From contig NZ_SFCC01000010.1 in assembly GCF_004214935.1 (NCBI RefSeq), forward strand, positions 248,001 through 312,000: a DNA stretch of 64,000 nt. The letters run 5' to 3'. The notes under the pieces are model-generated. The model was not told where the DNA came from. It did no database searches and worked only from the letters and a program-made list of their open reading frames with translations. Numbering within the stretch: position 1 is the stretch's first letter; each line of letters starts with the position of its first letter. Below are positions 6,627 through 14,520 of the stretch, one piece after another. The stretch comes from Amycolatopsis suaedae. GTDB lineage: Bacteria; Actinomycetota; Actinomycetes; Mycobacteriales; Pseudonocardiaceae. The position numbers were made by a program, and so were the translations under genes.

Positions 6627-7799
6627 ATGCCGTTCTACCGCCGTGTCGGCGAGATCCCGCGCAAGCGGCACACCCAGTTCCGCTCGCCACAGGGCAGCCT
6701 GTACGCCGAGGAGCTGATGGGAGTCGAGGGGTTCTCGGCCGATTCCGCGCTGCTCTACCACCGCCACCTGCCGACCGCGATCGTCGACGCCGTCGCCGTG
6801 CCCGACGAGCGTGGCTCGCTGCAGCCCAACCACCCGCTCAAGCCGCGGTCCTTCCGCACGCAGGACCTGAAGTTCACCGGTGACGCCGACGCGGTGACCG
6901 ACCGGCGCAGGCTGTTCGGCAACGCCGACGTCACCATCGGCTTCTGCGTCGCCGGCGCGCCCAGCCCGCTGTACCGCAACGCCACCGGCGACGAGTTGCT
7001 GTACGTCCAGGGCGGCTCGGCGACCGTGGAGACCATCTACGGGGCGCTGGAGGTCGGCGACGGCGACTACGTGGTCATCCCGACGTCGTGCACCTACCGT
7101 GTGGTGCCCTCGGGCGAGGTACGGCTGCTGATCCTGGAGGCGCGGGGGCACATCGGCCCGCCGAAGCGCTACCTGTCGGCCAAGGGGCAGTTCCTGGAGC
7201 ACTCCCCCTACTGCGAACGGGACATTCGCGGCCCTGCCGAGCCGCTACTGGCCGACGGCACCGACGTCGACGTCCTGGTGCGGCACCGCGCCGGCCTGAC
7301 CCGCTACACCTACGCCAATCACCCGTTCGACGTCGTCGGCTGGGACGGCTGCCTCTACCCGTGGGTGTTCAACATCGACGACTTCGAGCCGATCACCGGC
7401 CGGGTGCACCAGCCGCCGCCGGTGCACCAGACGTTCGAGGGCCCCAATTTCGTGGTCTGCTCCTTCTGCCCGCGCAAGGTGGACTACCACCCCGAGGCCA
7501 TTCCGGTCCCGTACAACCACGCCAACGTGGACTCGGACGAACTCATGTTCTACGTGCGCGGAAATTACGAGGCTCGGAAAGGCTCCGGAATCGGGATCGG
7601 CTCGATGTCACTGCACCCGTCCGGATTCACACACGGACCGCAGCCGGGCGCTGCCGAGGCGTCGATCGGCGCGGAATTCTTTGACGAAACAGCCGTCATG
7701 GTGGACACTTTCGCACCATTGGATCTCGGCGAGGCGGCGGACGCTTCCGAGGATCCAGGATACGCTTGGACCTGGGCCGGACGGGGTCCTTCCGCTTGA
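6627..7799 (+). CDS. hmgA: Homogentisate 1,2-dioxygenase
   Basis: A cytoplasmic non-heme Fe(II) dioxygenase that opens the ring of homogentisate to 4-maleylacetoacetate in tyrosine/phenylalanine catabolism. The 390-residue protein has the double cupin fold. The iron-ligand region YNHANVDSDELMFYVRGNY (His298, with Glu305 the likely carboxylate) and SLHPSGFTHGPQPG (His336) match the family, as does HQTFEGPNFVVCSF. It is shorter than the roughly 430-residue proteobacterial and human enzymes. The start has GAGAGGGAG eight bases upstream. It is divergent from the unknown gene and the IclR gene, and is followed by a strong terminator, so it is probably monocistronic. Confidence 0.94.
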   Translation: MPFYRRVGEIPRKRHTQFRSPQGSLYAEELMGVEGFSADSALLYHRHLPTAIVDAVAVPDERGSLQPNHPLKPRSFRTQDLKFTGDADAVTDRRRLFGNADVTIGFCVAGAPSPLYRNATGDELLYVQGGSATVETIYGALEVGDGDYVVIPTSCTYRVVPSGEVRLLILEARGHIGPPKRYLSAKGQFLEHSPYCERDIRGPAEPLLADGTDVDVLVRHRAGLTRYTYANHPFDVVGWDGCLYPWVFNIDDFEPITGRVHQPPPVHQTFEGPNFVVCSFCPRKVDYHPEAIPVPYNHANVDSDELMFYVRGNYEARKGSGIGIGSMSLHPSGFTHGPQPGAAEASIGAEFFDETAVMVDTFAPLDLGEAADASEDPGYAWTWAGRGPSA

Positions 7800-7833
7800 C
7801 CCTTGTAGTGCCCTTGCATTAGTCTTGCAGCAC

Positions 7834-7878
7834 GAAAAGCCCGGGACGGCCAAGTCAATCGGCCGCCCGGGCGTTTTC
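7834..7878. terminator. Terminator downstream of hmgA
   Basis: A GC-rich hairpin whose outer arms are GAAAAGCCCGGG (7834-7845) and CCCGGGC-GTTTTC (7866-7878), with an inner CGGCC/GGCCG pairing. The A- and T-flanked arms make it a good intrinsic terminator in either direction. Confidence 0.8.
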
Positions 7879-8034
7879 GTTACGCGATTTTCCGGTGTTT
7901 CTTGTCACCCGATTTTGCGTACTGTTTACCCTTGCGATTAGGGCATGATCTCGACTGTCACCCGGACGAGGGAAATCCCGGGCGATACGCCCAGTGGGGG
8001 ACACCGGGCGTCGACACCTTTTCTGGAGATCATC

Positions 8035-8664
8035 TTGAAGAAGTCCCTGGGCAGAATCGCGAGCGCCGTGCTCGCCGGTGCCCTGATCAGCGTCGCCGTC
8101 GCTCCGGCGGCCGTGGCGCAGCAGGAGCGGACCCCGCCGACCTCGGCCGCTTCGACGCCGACGGAGACGAGCGCGCCGACCGAGACGTCGGAGCCCACGA
8201 AGACCGCGGAGCCGACCAAGACCTCCGAACCGACGAAGACCTCGGAGCCGACCAAGACGTCGGAGCCGACGAAGACGTCCACGTCGTCGCAGGACCCGGA
8301 GGACCCCACCGAGCAGCCCTACGTCGACGACGTGGCCTACGTGGGCACGATCGGCGACGTCAGCATGCTGATCATCGCGTGCGCCGCGGGCGAGCCGACC
8401 AACGTGTCGTCGCCGAAGTTCGACCTCATCGAGGGCCCCCGCCAGCACGAGGAGGACGGCCGGTACTGGGCGTGGCTGATCCAGCCGCACGAGGGCGTCG
8501 ACCTGAACGACCCGAACGCCGACATCCCGGTCAACTGGACCTGCGGCGGCAAGCCCGGCGGCGGCAGCTCGCCGCTGAACCCGGGCGGCGACAAGGGCAA
8601 GGGCGGCAAGCAGGTCAAGTACAAGCCCAAGAAGGGCGTGGAGACCGGCTACGGGCTGGACTGA
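8035..8664 (+). CDS. Secreted protein with SEPTKT repeats, partner of a class F sortase
   Basis: A 209-residue exported protein. The TTG at 8035 is preceded by GGAG at the right distance and opens a clean signal peptide (KKSLGR, hydrophobic core, APAAVAQ cleavage region near residue 27); the frame extends upstream without an RBS. A low-complexity Thr/Pro/Glu/Lys region contains five tandem SEPTKT-type hexapeptides (residues 52-81), then a globular region with two cysteines and a Gly/Lys-rich tail ending GYGLD. It has no LPXTG motif or C-terminal anchor helix. It lies four bases before the sortase gene and is probably its substrate or partner. The fold is not recognised. Confidence 0.75.
   Translation: MKKSLGRIASAVLAGALISVAVAPAAVAQQERTPPTSAASTPTETSAPTETSEPTKTAEPTKTSEPTKTSEPTKTSEPTKTSTSSQDPEDPTEQPYVDDVAYVGTIGDVSMLIIACAAGEPTNVSSPKFDLIEGPRQHEEDGRYWAWLIQPHEGVDLNDPNADIPVNWTCGGKPGGGSSPLNPGGDKGKGGKQVKYKPKKGVETGYGLD
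8188..8277 (+). repeat. Five tandem 18-base coding repeats (SEPTKT)
   Basis: Five in-frame copies of an 18-base unit encode SEPTKT or AEPTKT in the wall-proximal stalk of the secreted protein. Synonymous differences between copies (tcg/tcc, acg/acc, gag/gaa) show that the array is not very recent. Confidence 0.85.
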
Positions 8665-8668
8665 CCCG

Positions 8669-9268
8669 ATGCGCAACCCGTTCCGGCAGGGTGGCCGCCT
8701 CATCGCGGCCGCCCTGCTCGTCTCCCTCACGCTGGCCGGGTGCGGCTCCGACGAGGCCGCCGCACCCGCACCTCCGCCACCGCCGCCTGCCGAGGCCGTG
8801 CCGGTGACTAAGCCGTTCGACGGACTGCGGCCGACGCAGGTCCGCATCCCGAAGATCAACGCGGACTCCTCGCTGATCTCGGTGACGGTCAACACCGAGG
8901 GCGAGATGGCCGTGCCGTCGGCCAAGCAGCCGATGCAGGCGGCCTGGTACCGGCTGTCCCCGGTGCCCGGCGAGACCGGGCCGGCAATTCTGCTGGGACA
9001 CGTCGACGGCAACAAGCAGCCGGGCATCTTCTTCAAGCTGCACGAGCTGGCCGAGGGCGACGAGATCCTGGTCAACCGCAGTGACGGCAAGGAACTGAAG
9101 TTCACCGTCACGAAGAAGCAGCAGGTCCCCAAGGACCGCTTCCCCTCCGACGAGATCTACGCCGACACGACCGGGCCCGAACTCCGGGTCATCACCTGTG
9201 GTGGCGTGTTCGACAAGGAGGAGCACAGTTACAAGGACAACGTGGTCATCTGGGCCAAGCTGGTCTGA
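8669..9268 (+). CDS. Class F sortase (lipoprotein)
   Basis: A 199-residue extracytoplasmic sortase of the actinobacterial class F. It has a lipobox (LTLAGC, Cys about residue 24), a Pro-rich linker, the catalytic His in AILLGHVDG, and the catalytic Cys in RVITCGGVFD; the usual Arg should be in the following segment but is not obvious. Class F sortases are transpeptidases whose natural substrates are poorly known. The predicted lipid anchor in place of a membrane helix is notable. It lies four bases after the repeat-protein gene in one operon, and a strong hairpin follows. Confidence 0.88.
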   Translation: MRNPFRQGGRLIAAALLVSLTLAGCGSDEAAAPAPPPPPPAEAVPVTKPFDGLRPTQVRIPKINADSSLISVTVNTEGEMAVPSAKQPMQAAWYRLSPVPGETGPAILLGHVDGNKQPGIFFKLHELAEGDEILVNRSDGKELKFTVTKKQQVPKDRFPSDEIYADTTGPELRVITCGGVFDKEEHSYKDNVVIWAKLV

Positions 9269-9280
9269 CGCCGCGCCACC

Positions 9281-9308
9281 GGGCCGCCACCCCGCGGGGT
9301 GGCGGCCC
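9281..9308. terminator. Terminator after the sortase operon
   Basis: A perfect 13-base stem GGGCCGCCACCCC / GGGGTGGCGGCCC with only GC between the arms, followed by TT. Very stable, and just downstream of the sortase stop. Confidence 0.8.
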
Positions 9309-9316
9309 TTCCGCTA

Positions 9317-9336
9317 CCGTAGTCAGCCGACTACGG
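9317..9336. promoter_or_regulatory. Perfect dyad abutting an RBS
   Basis: CCGTAGTC-AGCC-GACTACGG is a perfect 8-base inverted repeat ending where the AGGGGAGG Shine-Dalgarno of the next gene begins. It could be an operator or an RNA hairpin that occludes the RBS. Confidence 0.4.
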
Positions 9337-9346
9337 AGGGGAGGCC

Positions 9347-10225
9347 GTGTTGTCGGAGAAGGTCGAGCGGCGAGGGATTCCGGGCTGTGGCTGTCTGGGG
9401 GCCCTCGGCCTGCTGCTGCTGTTCTTTCCCGGGGTGCTGATAGCGCAGCTGTTCGGTATCGGGGTCAAGTGCTCCATCGACTTCCCGCGCGGTGGTGCCT
9501 GTGATCCGTCGACGCAGACGGTGGTCGCCTGGTGGGTGTACTGCGGCTTCGGACTGGGCCTGGCCACGCTGGTGGCCGCGTTCGTGATCGGCTACCGCCG
9601 TTCCAGGGGAACGGGTATCGCGCTGGTCTTCACCTCGCTGGTGATCGCGTTCCTGACGCTGGTCATCGTCGCGGCGATCGTTTCCGAGGAGCCGTCCGCG
9701 GAGGACCAGGCGTGGTCGCGGGCCCGGCAAGAGGAGGCCGAGATCGCCGAAGAGCTCGCCGAGGCGCGCACCCGTCCTCCGCTGGAGGATGTCCTGTCCA
9801 GGATGACTGCCGCACGAGAGGCCGTGGCGCGGTCGCTGCACGCCGCCGTGCCCGATGTAGCCTGGCCTCCCTTGTACGAGGAACCACCCCGACCATGTTT
9901 CCGCGACCCCGCGGTACCCGGGCGGGTACTGGTCAACCTGCGCCCCGGCGAAATCCACCATACCCAGCTCATCACGCCCGGCAGCCGCGCGTTCACCGAG
10001 CCGGAGATGCGTGCCATCGAACGCTCCTACCGCGAGGCGCTGGCTCCCGCCGGGTTCGCACCCCGGCCCGCCCCCGCCAGGACCAACGACCACCCGACAA
10101 TCCATTACGTAGCCGAACTTCGGGACCACCATGGTGGCTGGCTCGAACTGCGGTGGAACCACAGTCGGCTCACCATCAGCTTCAGTACCGCTTGCCACCT
10201 TCCGCAGGCACAACTCACCCCCTGA
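9347..10225 (+). CDS. Membrane protein of unknown function
   Basis: A 292-residue protein that I do not recognise. It has a short cytoplasmic start, three membrane segments (about residues 17-37, 60-82 and 90-108), a charged helical stretch (SAEDQAWSRARQEEAEIAEELAEA) and a soluble C-terminal domain of about 150 residues. That domain contains two cysteines and several His residues (PGEIHHTQLITPG, NDHPTIHYVAELRDHHGGW). The GTG start has a strong AGGGGAGG six bases upstream. It is isolated: a terminator precedes it, and the following gene has its own iron-regulated promoter. Confidence 0.75.
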   Translation: MLSEKVERRGIPGCGCLGALGLLLLFFPGVLIAQLFGIGVKCSIDFPRGGACDPSTQTVVAWWVYCGFGLGLATLVAAFVIGYRRSRGTGIALVFTSLVIAFLTLVIVAAIVSEEPSAEDQAWSRARQEEAEIAEELAEARTRPPLEDVLSRMTAAREAVARSLHAAVPDVAWPPLYEEPPRPCFRDPAVPGRVLVNLRPGEIHHTQLITPGSRAFTEPEMRAIERSYREALAPAGFAPRPAPARTNDHPTIHYVAELRDHHGGWLELRWNHSRLTISFSTACHLPQAQLTP

Positions 10226-10251
10226 ACGGGGCCCTTCCGCGCAGCAGCTAT

Positions 10252-10270
10252 TCAGGTTAGGCTCACCTAA
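10252..10270. promoter_or_regulatory. IdeR/DtxR iron box
   Basis: TCAGGTTAGGCTCACCTAA matches the IdeR consensus TTAGGTTAGGCTAACCTAA at 17 of 19 positions. It lies 15-33 bases before the start of the DUF2470 gene, where binding of the iron-loaded repressor would block expression. Confidence 0.85.
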
Positions 10271-10284
10271 GTTGGAGGTGAGCC

Positions 10285-11067
10285 TTGGTCGAGACATCCA
10301 CCCGCCGTCCCCCGGCCCCGCACCCGGCCGAACGAGCGCGGACAATCGCTACCCGCACCGGCCCGGCCACGCTGCTGCCCTCCGCGGCCAGCGGCGAACG
10401 GGGCGGTCCGCGAGTCAGTCCGGTGCTCTACCACGTGCACGCCAGCGGCAGCGTCAGCCTGCTGCTGCCTGATGACGATCACCTGGTCGAGGTGGCCTCG
10501 CGGTCGTCGAGCCAGGAGCTGGGCGTGATGCTGGAGCTGGTCGACCGGGCGCCGGTCGAGCTGCGTGAACCGGTCCGCGGACTGCTCTGGATCACCGGCT
10601 GGCTGCGCCCGCTCGACGCGCGAGCGGCCCGTTCGCGTGCGGTGGCCATCGCCGACGGACGGCCCGATCACCGGCTGCTCGACATCGGCCACGGCCTGAC
10701 CATGCTCCGCCTGACGCCGGCCTCGCTCGTGCTCGCCGACGCCGAGGGGACGCACTCGCTGCGGCCACACATGTTCAGTGCCGCCGCGCCGGACCCGTTC
10801 ACCGGCTACGAGTCGGAGTGGCTGCGGCACCTGGAGTCCGACCACGCCGACGTGGTGCTCCAGCTGACCCGGCACCTGCCGCCGGACCTGCGTGGCGGCC
10901 GCGTCCGCCCGCTCGGGCTGGACCGGCTCGGCCTGCGGCTGCGGGTCGAGGGCGAGCGGGGCGACCACGACGTGCGGCTCGGTTTCTCCCAGCCGGTCGA
11001 CGACCCGGCGCAACTCGCCGCCGAGCTACGCCGGCTGGTCGGCTGCCCGTTCCTGCGGGGTCGCTGA
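10285..11067 (+). CDS. DUF2470 domain protein, iron-regulated
   Basis: A 260-residue cytoplasmic protein of the actinobacterial DUF2470 type. The N-terminal half resembles the split-barrel of HugZ-like heme-binding proteins (GPRVSPVLYHVHASGSVSLLLPDDDHLV), and the C-terminal DUF2470 domain begins near EWLRHLESDHADVV and ends PAQLAAELRRLVG. Relatives are associated with heme or siderophore iron handling. The near-perfect iron box directly upstream shows repression by IdeR/DtxR under iron sufficiency. I use the TTG at 10285 because GGAGGTGAG lies just before it. The catalytic role is unknown. Confidence 0.85.
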   Translation: MVETSTRRPPAPHPAERARTIATRTGPATLLPSAASGERGGPRVSPVLYHVHASGSVSLLLPDDDHLVEVASRSSSQELGVMLELVDRAPVELREPVRGLLWITGWLRPLDARAARSRAVAIADGRPDHRLLDIGHGLTMLRLTPASLVLADAEGTHSLRPHMFSAAAPDPFTGYESEWLRHLESDHADVVLQLTRHLPPDLRGGRVRPLGLDRLGLRLRVEGERGDHDVRLGFSQPVDDPAQLAAELRRLVGCPFLRGR

Positions 11068-11087
11068 CTCCCAGTACCTTGGCGGAG

Positions 11088-11900
11088 GTGAACTCCAAGG
11101 CCCGCGCGTGGCTGGCTCCGGACCGGCCGGACAGCCCGGAACCGATCACCGACCCGGCACGGCGGCGCACGCTCGTCATCGAGCTGTACATCGTCTTCGG
11201 CATCACACTCGGCCTGTCCGGGATGCGCAGCCTGCTGTCCCTTGTGGACTCGCTGCTCCGGCCGGAACCGCTGGCCAAGCAGCAGGTGGCCCTCAACGTC
11301 CCGCAGGCCGCCGTCGAGCTGATCGACCTGCTCAAGCAGCTGCTCAGCGCCATCCAGCTGGTCGGCTGGGGCGCGCTGGGCGCGTACCTGCTCTACCGCG
11401 GCGGCATGAAGCTCGCCGAGGTGGGGCTGCGTCGCCGGCTGGACCGCGCCGACATCGGCGGCGGCGTCCTGCTCACCGCTGTCATCGGGATTCCCGGGCT
11501 GGCGCTGTACTTCATCGGCTGGAAGCTGGGCTTCAACCTGGCCGTTCAGCCGTCTACTTTGGATTCGACCTGGTGGCGGCCGATCACGCTGACGCTGTCC
11601 GCGTTCGGCAACGCGTTCGCCGAGGAAGTGCTGGTCGTCGGCTACCTGCTGACGCGGCTGCGGCAGCTCGGCTGGCGGGAGAACAGCTCGCTGTTGGCCG
11701 CCGCCGTGCTGCGTGGCAGCTACCACCTGTACCAGGGCATCGGCGGCTTCGTCGGCAACCTGGTGATGGGGCTGGTGTTCGGCAGGGTGTGGCAGCGGAC
11801 CAACCGCCTGTGGCCGCTGGTCGTCGCGCACACCCTGCTCGACGTGTTCGCCTTCGTCGGCTACTCGCTGCTGCGCGGCAACGTCTCCTGGTTGCCCTAG
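11088..11900 (+). CDS. CPBP-family intramembrane metalloprotease
   Basis: A 270-residue integral membrane protein of the CPBP (CAAX protease/bacteriocin-processing, Abi) family. It has the three motifs of the family: Glu-Glu in AFAEEVLVVGYLL (residues 179-180), His213 in LRGSYHLYQG, and His248 in VVAHTLLD, all in or near membrane helices. The Arg that usually follows the Glu pair is not in its normal place. The physiological substrate is unknown. GTG 11088 is an uncertain start: GGCGGAG is very close to it, and a TTG at 11079 is in frame. The gene converges on the DM13 gene with overlapping stop codons. Confidence 0.88.
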   Translation: MNSKARAWLAPDRPDSPEPITDPARRRTLVIELYIVFGITLGLSGMRSLLSLVDSLLRPEPLAKQQVALNVPQAAVELIDLLKQLLSAIQLVGWGALGAYLLYRGGMKLAEVGLRRRLDRADIGGGVLLTAVIGIPGLALYFIGWKLGFNLAVQPSTLDSTWWRPITLTLSAFGNAFAEEVLVVGYLLTRLRQLGWRENSSLLAAAVLRGSYHLYQGIGGFVGNLVMGLVFGRVWQRTNRLWPLVVAHTLLDVFAFVGYSLLRGNVSWLP

Positions 11901-12415
11901 AGATCCAGCGCGGCGGAGCCGAACGCCACGTTGAACCGGTCGCACCAGATGACCACGCTGCGCAGCCCGGCCAGGTCGGCGTCGGGCGGGATCGGGTAGT
12001 TCTGGTTGCCGTCGGTCGCCTTGATCTTGCCCAGCTTGACGACCTTGCCGTCGTCGTACTTGCCCCACTCCCCACCGGCCGTGGCCTGGCTGAGCCAGAC
12101 GTGCACGTCCGGTCCGTCCGAAGTGGAGAACCCTTCCAGGCGCAGCACCCGCTCGCCGCCGGGCAGCTCCAGCACCCGCGCCGTTCCACCGGTCTCGTGT
12201 TCCTGGCTGACGAACCGGCCCTCGGCGAGCGCCTTGGGCTGAGCCGGCGGCGGGGTGCCGACCTGGGCGACCACCGGGGCCGCCGGCAGCGCCTCGTCCA
12301 CCGTGCTGCGGGTGAACAGCTTCCACGGCTGGAACGCCCACAGGGCCACCACCAGCGCGACCGTCGCCAGTGCCGCCAGCACCCAGGTGACCCTGCTACG
12401 CAGTATCCGACGCAC
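11897..12415 (-). CDS. Membrane-anchored DM13 domain protein
   Basis: A 172-residue protein with one N-terminal membrane anchor (residues about 10-28) and an extracytoplasmic DM13 domain (ALAEGRFVSQEHETGGTARV to the end). DM13 is a beta-sandwich domain with a conserved Cys, visible here in SVVIWCDRFNVAFG, proposed to take part in redox or electron-transfer reactions at the cell surface. The GTG start at 12415 has GAGGGAG six bases upstream. It is divergent from arginine deiminase with about 100 bases between. No partner redox gene is adjacent, so its function stays unassigned. Confidence 0.85.
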   Translation of the reverse strand: MRRILRSRVTWVLAALATVALVVALWAFQPWKLFTRSTVDEALPAAPVVAQVGTPPPAQPKALAEGRFVSQEHETGGTARVLELPGGERVLRLEGFSTSDGPDVHVWLSQATAGGEWGKYDDGKVVKLGKIKATDGNQNYPIPPDADLAGLRSVVIWCDRFNVAFGSAALDL

Positions 12416-12513
12416 GAAATGCTCCCTCACGTGTTTCCGAATGACTCCACTCTGACCGATTCGGGCAACGATGAGAGCCCTCGGCGCACTTACCGAACCC
12501 TTACGATCGGGGC

Positions 12514-13743
12514 GTGACCGTCGAGCCAGCAGTTTCCGAAACAACCACCTCCCCGCGTGTCGAGAGCGAGGTCGGCCGGCTGCGCACGGTGCTGCTGCAC
12601 CGTCCGGGCAACGAGCTCAAGCGGCTGACCCCACGCAACAACGACCAGCTGCTGTTCGACTCGATCCCCTGGGTCGACCGGGCGCAGGAGGAGCACGACG
12701 CGTTCGCCGAGGTTCTGCGCGGACGCGGCGTCGAGGTCCTGCTGCTCGCCGACGCGCTGCGGACCGCGCTGACCGACCGGCGTGCCCACACCGCCGGTGT
12801 GCACGCGGCCGTCGACGACCGCAGGCTGGGCGCCGACCTCGCCGACGTCCTGCGCTCCCACCTGTCCGGCATCGACGCCGCCGGCCTGGCCGAGGTGCTG
12901 ATGTCCGGGCTGACGTTCGAGGAACTGCCCGGCTCCGAGGGCGGCTCGCTGGTACGCAAGATGAACCACCCGCACGACTTCGCCGTGGACCCGCTGCCGA
13001 ACCTGCTGTTCACCAGGGATTCCTCGGCCTGGATCGCGGACAGGGTGGCCATCTCGTCGCTGGCCATGCCCGCGCGGCGCAGGGAGACCGCGCTGCTCGA
13101 CCTCGTCTACGCCTACCACCCGCGGTTCCGCCAGGCAGCGCGTGCCTACGGCGCGCACTCGGCACCCATCGAGGGTGGCGACGTCATGTTGCTGGCCCCC
13201 GGCGTGCTGGCCATCGGCGTAGGCGAGCGCACGACCGCGGCGGGCGCCGAGTCGCTGGCACGTTCGGTGTTCGCCGACGACATCGCGCACACCGTGCTCG
13301 CGGTCCCGATCGAGCAGGAACGGGCCACGATGCACCTGGACACCGTCTGCACGATGGTCGACTCCGACGCGGTGGTGATGTACCCGCTGGCCAGGGACTC
13401 GCTGGTGGCCTACACGCTGCGGACGGACGACAACGGTTCGGTGCGGGTGGACGGCCCGGCGCCGTTCCTCACCGCCGCGGCGGCGGCCATGGGCATCGAC
13501 CGGTTGCGGGTGATCGACACCGGCCTCGACCCGGTGACCGCGGAGCGTGAGCAGTGGGACGACGGCAACAACACCCTGGCACTCGCGCCCGGGGTCGTCG
13601 TGGGCTACGAGCGCAACGTGGAGACCAACGCCAGGCTGATCGAGGAGGGTATCGAGGTGCTCGCCATCGCCGGTTCCGAACTCGGTTCCGGACGGGGCGG
13701 CCCACGGTGCATGTCTTGTCCGATTCTGCGTGAACCGGTATAG
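12514..13743 (+). CDS. arcA: Arginine deiminase
   Basis: Arginine deiminase hydrolyses L-arginine to citrulline and ammonia, normally the first step of the ADI pathway. The 409-residue protein has the family landmarks: GRLRTVLLHRPG near the N-terminus, LPNLLFTRDSSAWI, IEGGDVMLL, MHLDTVCTMVD with the catalytic His, and the nucleophile Cys402 in RCMSCPI at the C-terminus. No arcB or arcC (ornithine carbamoyltransferase, carbamate kinase) is adjacent, so it may serve acid tolerance or nitrogen release. The GTG lies about seven bases after a TACGAT -10-like hexamer with no RBS, suggesting a leaderless mRNA. Confidence 0.95.
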   Translation: MTVEPAVSETTTSPRVESEVGRLRTVLLHRPGNELKRLTPRNNDQLLFDSIPWVDRAQEEHDAFAEVLRGRGVEVLLLADALRTALTDRRAHTAGVHAAVDDRRLGADLADVLRSHLSGIDAAGLAEVLMSGLTFEELPGSEGGSLVRKMNHPHDFAVDPLPNLLFTRDSSAWIADRVAISSLAMPARRRETALLDLVYAYHPRFRQAARAYGAHSAPIEGGDVMLLAPGVLAIGVGERTTAAGAESLARSVFADDIAHTVLAVPIEQERATMHLDTVCTMVDSDAVVMYPLARDSLVAYTLRTDDNGSVRVDGPAPFLTAAAAAMGIDRLRVIDTGLDPVTAEREQWDDGNNTLALAPGVVVGYERNVETNARLIEEGIEVLAIAGSELGSGRGGPRCMSCPILREPV

Positions 13744-13755
13744 CGAGGCTTACCT

Positions 13756-13807
13756 ATATCCAATAAGGAAAGGCTAATCGAAATTAGCTTCACCTTTCTT
13801 TGGATAT
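13756..13807. promoter_or_regulatory. Nested dyads with iron-box-like halves before ferritin
   Basis: An imperfect 52-base dyad has outer arms ATATCCA (13756-13762) and TGGATAT (13801-13807), middle arms AAGGAAAGG and CCTTTCTT, and a perfect core GCTAAT-CGAA-ATTAGC (13773-13788). GGCTTACCTA just upstream (13748-13757) and TTAGCTTCACCT within it resemble degenerate iron-box halves. Mycobacterial bfrB is activated by IdeR at multiple boxes; the same is inferred here. Confidence 0.5.
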
Positions 13808-13864
13808 CCTACGCAAATAGGGCAGGAATCACCATCCCCAATTGGAGAATCCGCCGGACGTCAC

Positions 13865-13878
13865 GTATCTTTTGATAC
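13865..13878 (+). promoter_or_regulatory. Start-proximal dyad and leaderless promoter of ferritin
   Basis: GTATC-TTTT-GATAC ends directly at the ferritin ATG. TATCTT (13866-13871) fits a -10 element seven bases before the start, with TTGGAG 18 bases further upstream as a -35. No Shine-Dalgarno is present, so the mRNA is probably leaderless. Confidence 0.45.
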
Positions 13879-14430
13879 ATGAGCCTCACGAAAAAGAACC
13901 CGCGTTCGAAGTTCTACGAGCTGCTGCAGCAGCAGGTGCACAACGAGTTCAACGCCTCGCAGCAATACATCGCGCTGGCGGTCTGGTTCGACGCCGAGGA
14001 CCTGCCGCAGCTGGCGAAGCACTTCTACCGCCAGGCGAACGAGGAGCGCAACCACGCGCTCGCGCTCGTCCAGTACATGTTGGACACCGACCACCACGTG
14101 GAGATCCCCGGCACCGGCGATGTCCGCAACGACTTCTCCGACGTGCGTGACCTCATCGCGCTCGCGCTGGAGCAGGAAAAGGAAGTCGCCGCCGACATCA
14201 AGGCGCTGGCGAAGGCCGCTCACGCCGAGGACGACTACATGGGCAAGCAGTTCATGCAGTGGTTCATCAAGGAGCAGGTCGAGGAGATCTCGCAGATGTC
14301 CACCCTGCTGACCATCGTCGAGCGGGCCAACGGAAACCTGTTCGAGGTGGAGACGTTCCTCGCCCGCGAGACCGTCGGCGACGGCGGAGCTGACCCGATG
14401 ATGCCCCCGGTGGCCGGCGGCGCCATCTGA
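13879..14430 (+). CDS. Ferritin (non-heme, BfrB-like)
   Basis: An iron-storage ferritin that oxidises Fe(II) and stores it in a 24-mer shell. The 183-residue four-helix protein shows ferroxidase ligands in HNEFNASQQYIAL (Glu23, Tyr30) and NEERNHALAL (Glu56, His59), then EKEVAADIKALAK and KEQVEEISQMSTLL. Its length and C-terminal tail resemble mycobacterial BfrB, and the heme-binding Met of bacterioferritins is not evident. The upstream dyads and iron-box-like halves suggest iron-dependent activation. It is monocistronic: a strong terminator follows. Confidence 0.95.
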   Translation: MSLTKKNPRSKFYELLQQQVHNEFNASQQYIALAVWFDAEDLPQLAKHFYRQANEERNHALALVQYMLDTDHHVEIPGTGDVRNDFSDVRDLIALALEQEKEVAADIKALAKAAHAEDDYMGKQFMQWFIKEQVEEISQMSTLLTIVERANGNLFEVETFLARETVGDGGADPMMPPVAGGAI

Positions 14431-14469
14431 CGAGGCGTCTGCCGCGCCGCGGGTAGTGGCGGACAGTGA

Positions 14470-14506
14470 AAACCCGGGCTCTCCCCCTGTGGAGAAGCCC
14501 GGGTTT
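14470..14506. terminator. Bidirectional terminator after ferritin
   Basis: AAACCCGGGCT (14470-14480) pairs perfectly with AGCCCGGGTTT (14496-14506), with an inner CTCC/GGAG stem. A- and T-flanks serve both ferritin and the converging membrane-protein gene. Confidence 0.85.
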
Positions 14507-14520
14507 CCGTTTGTGGGCGG

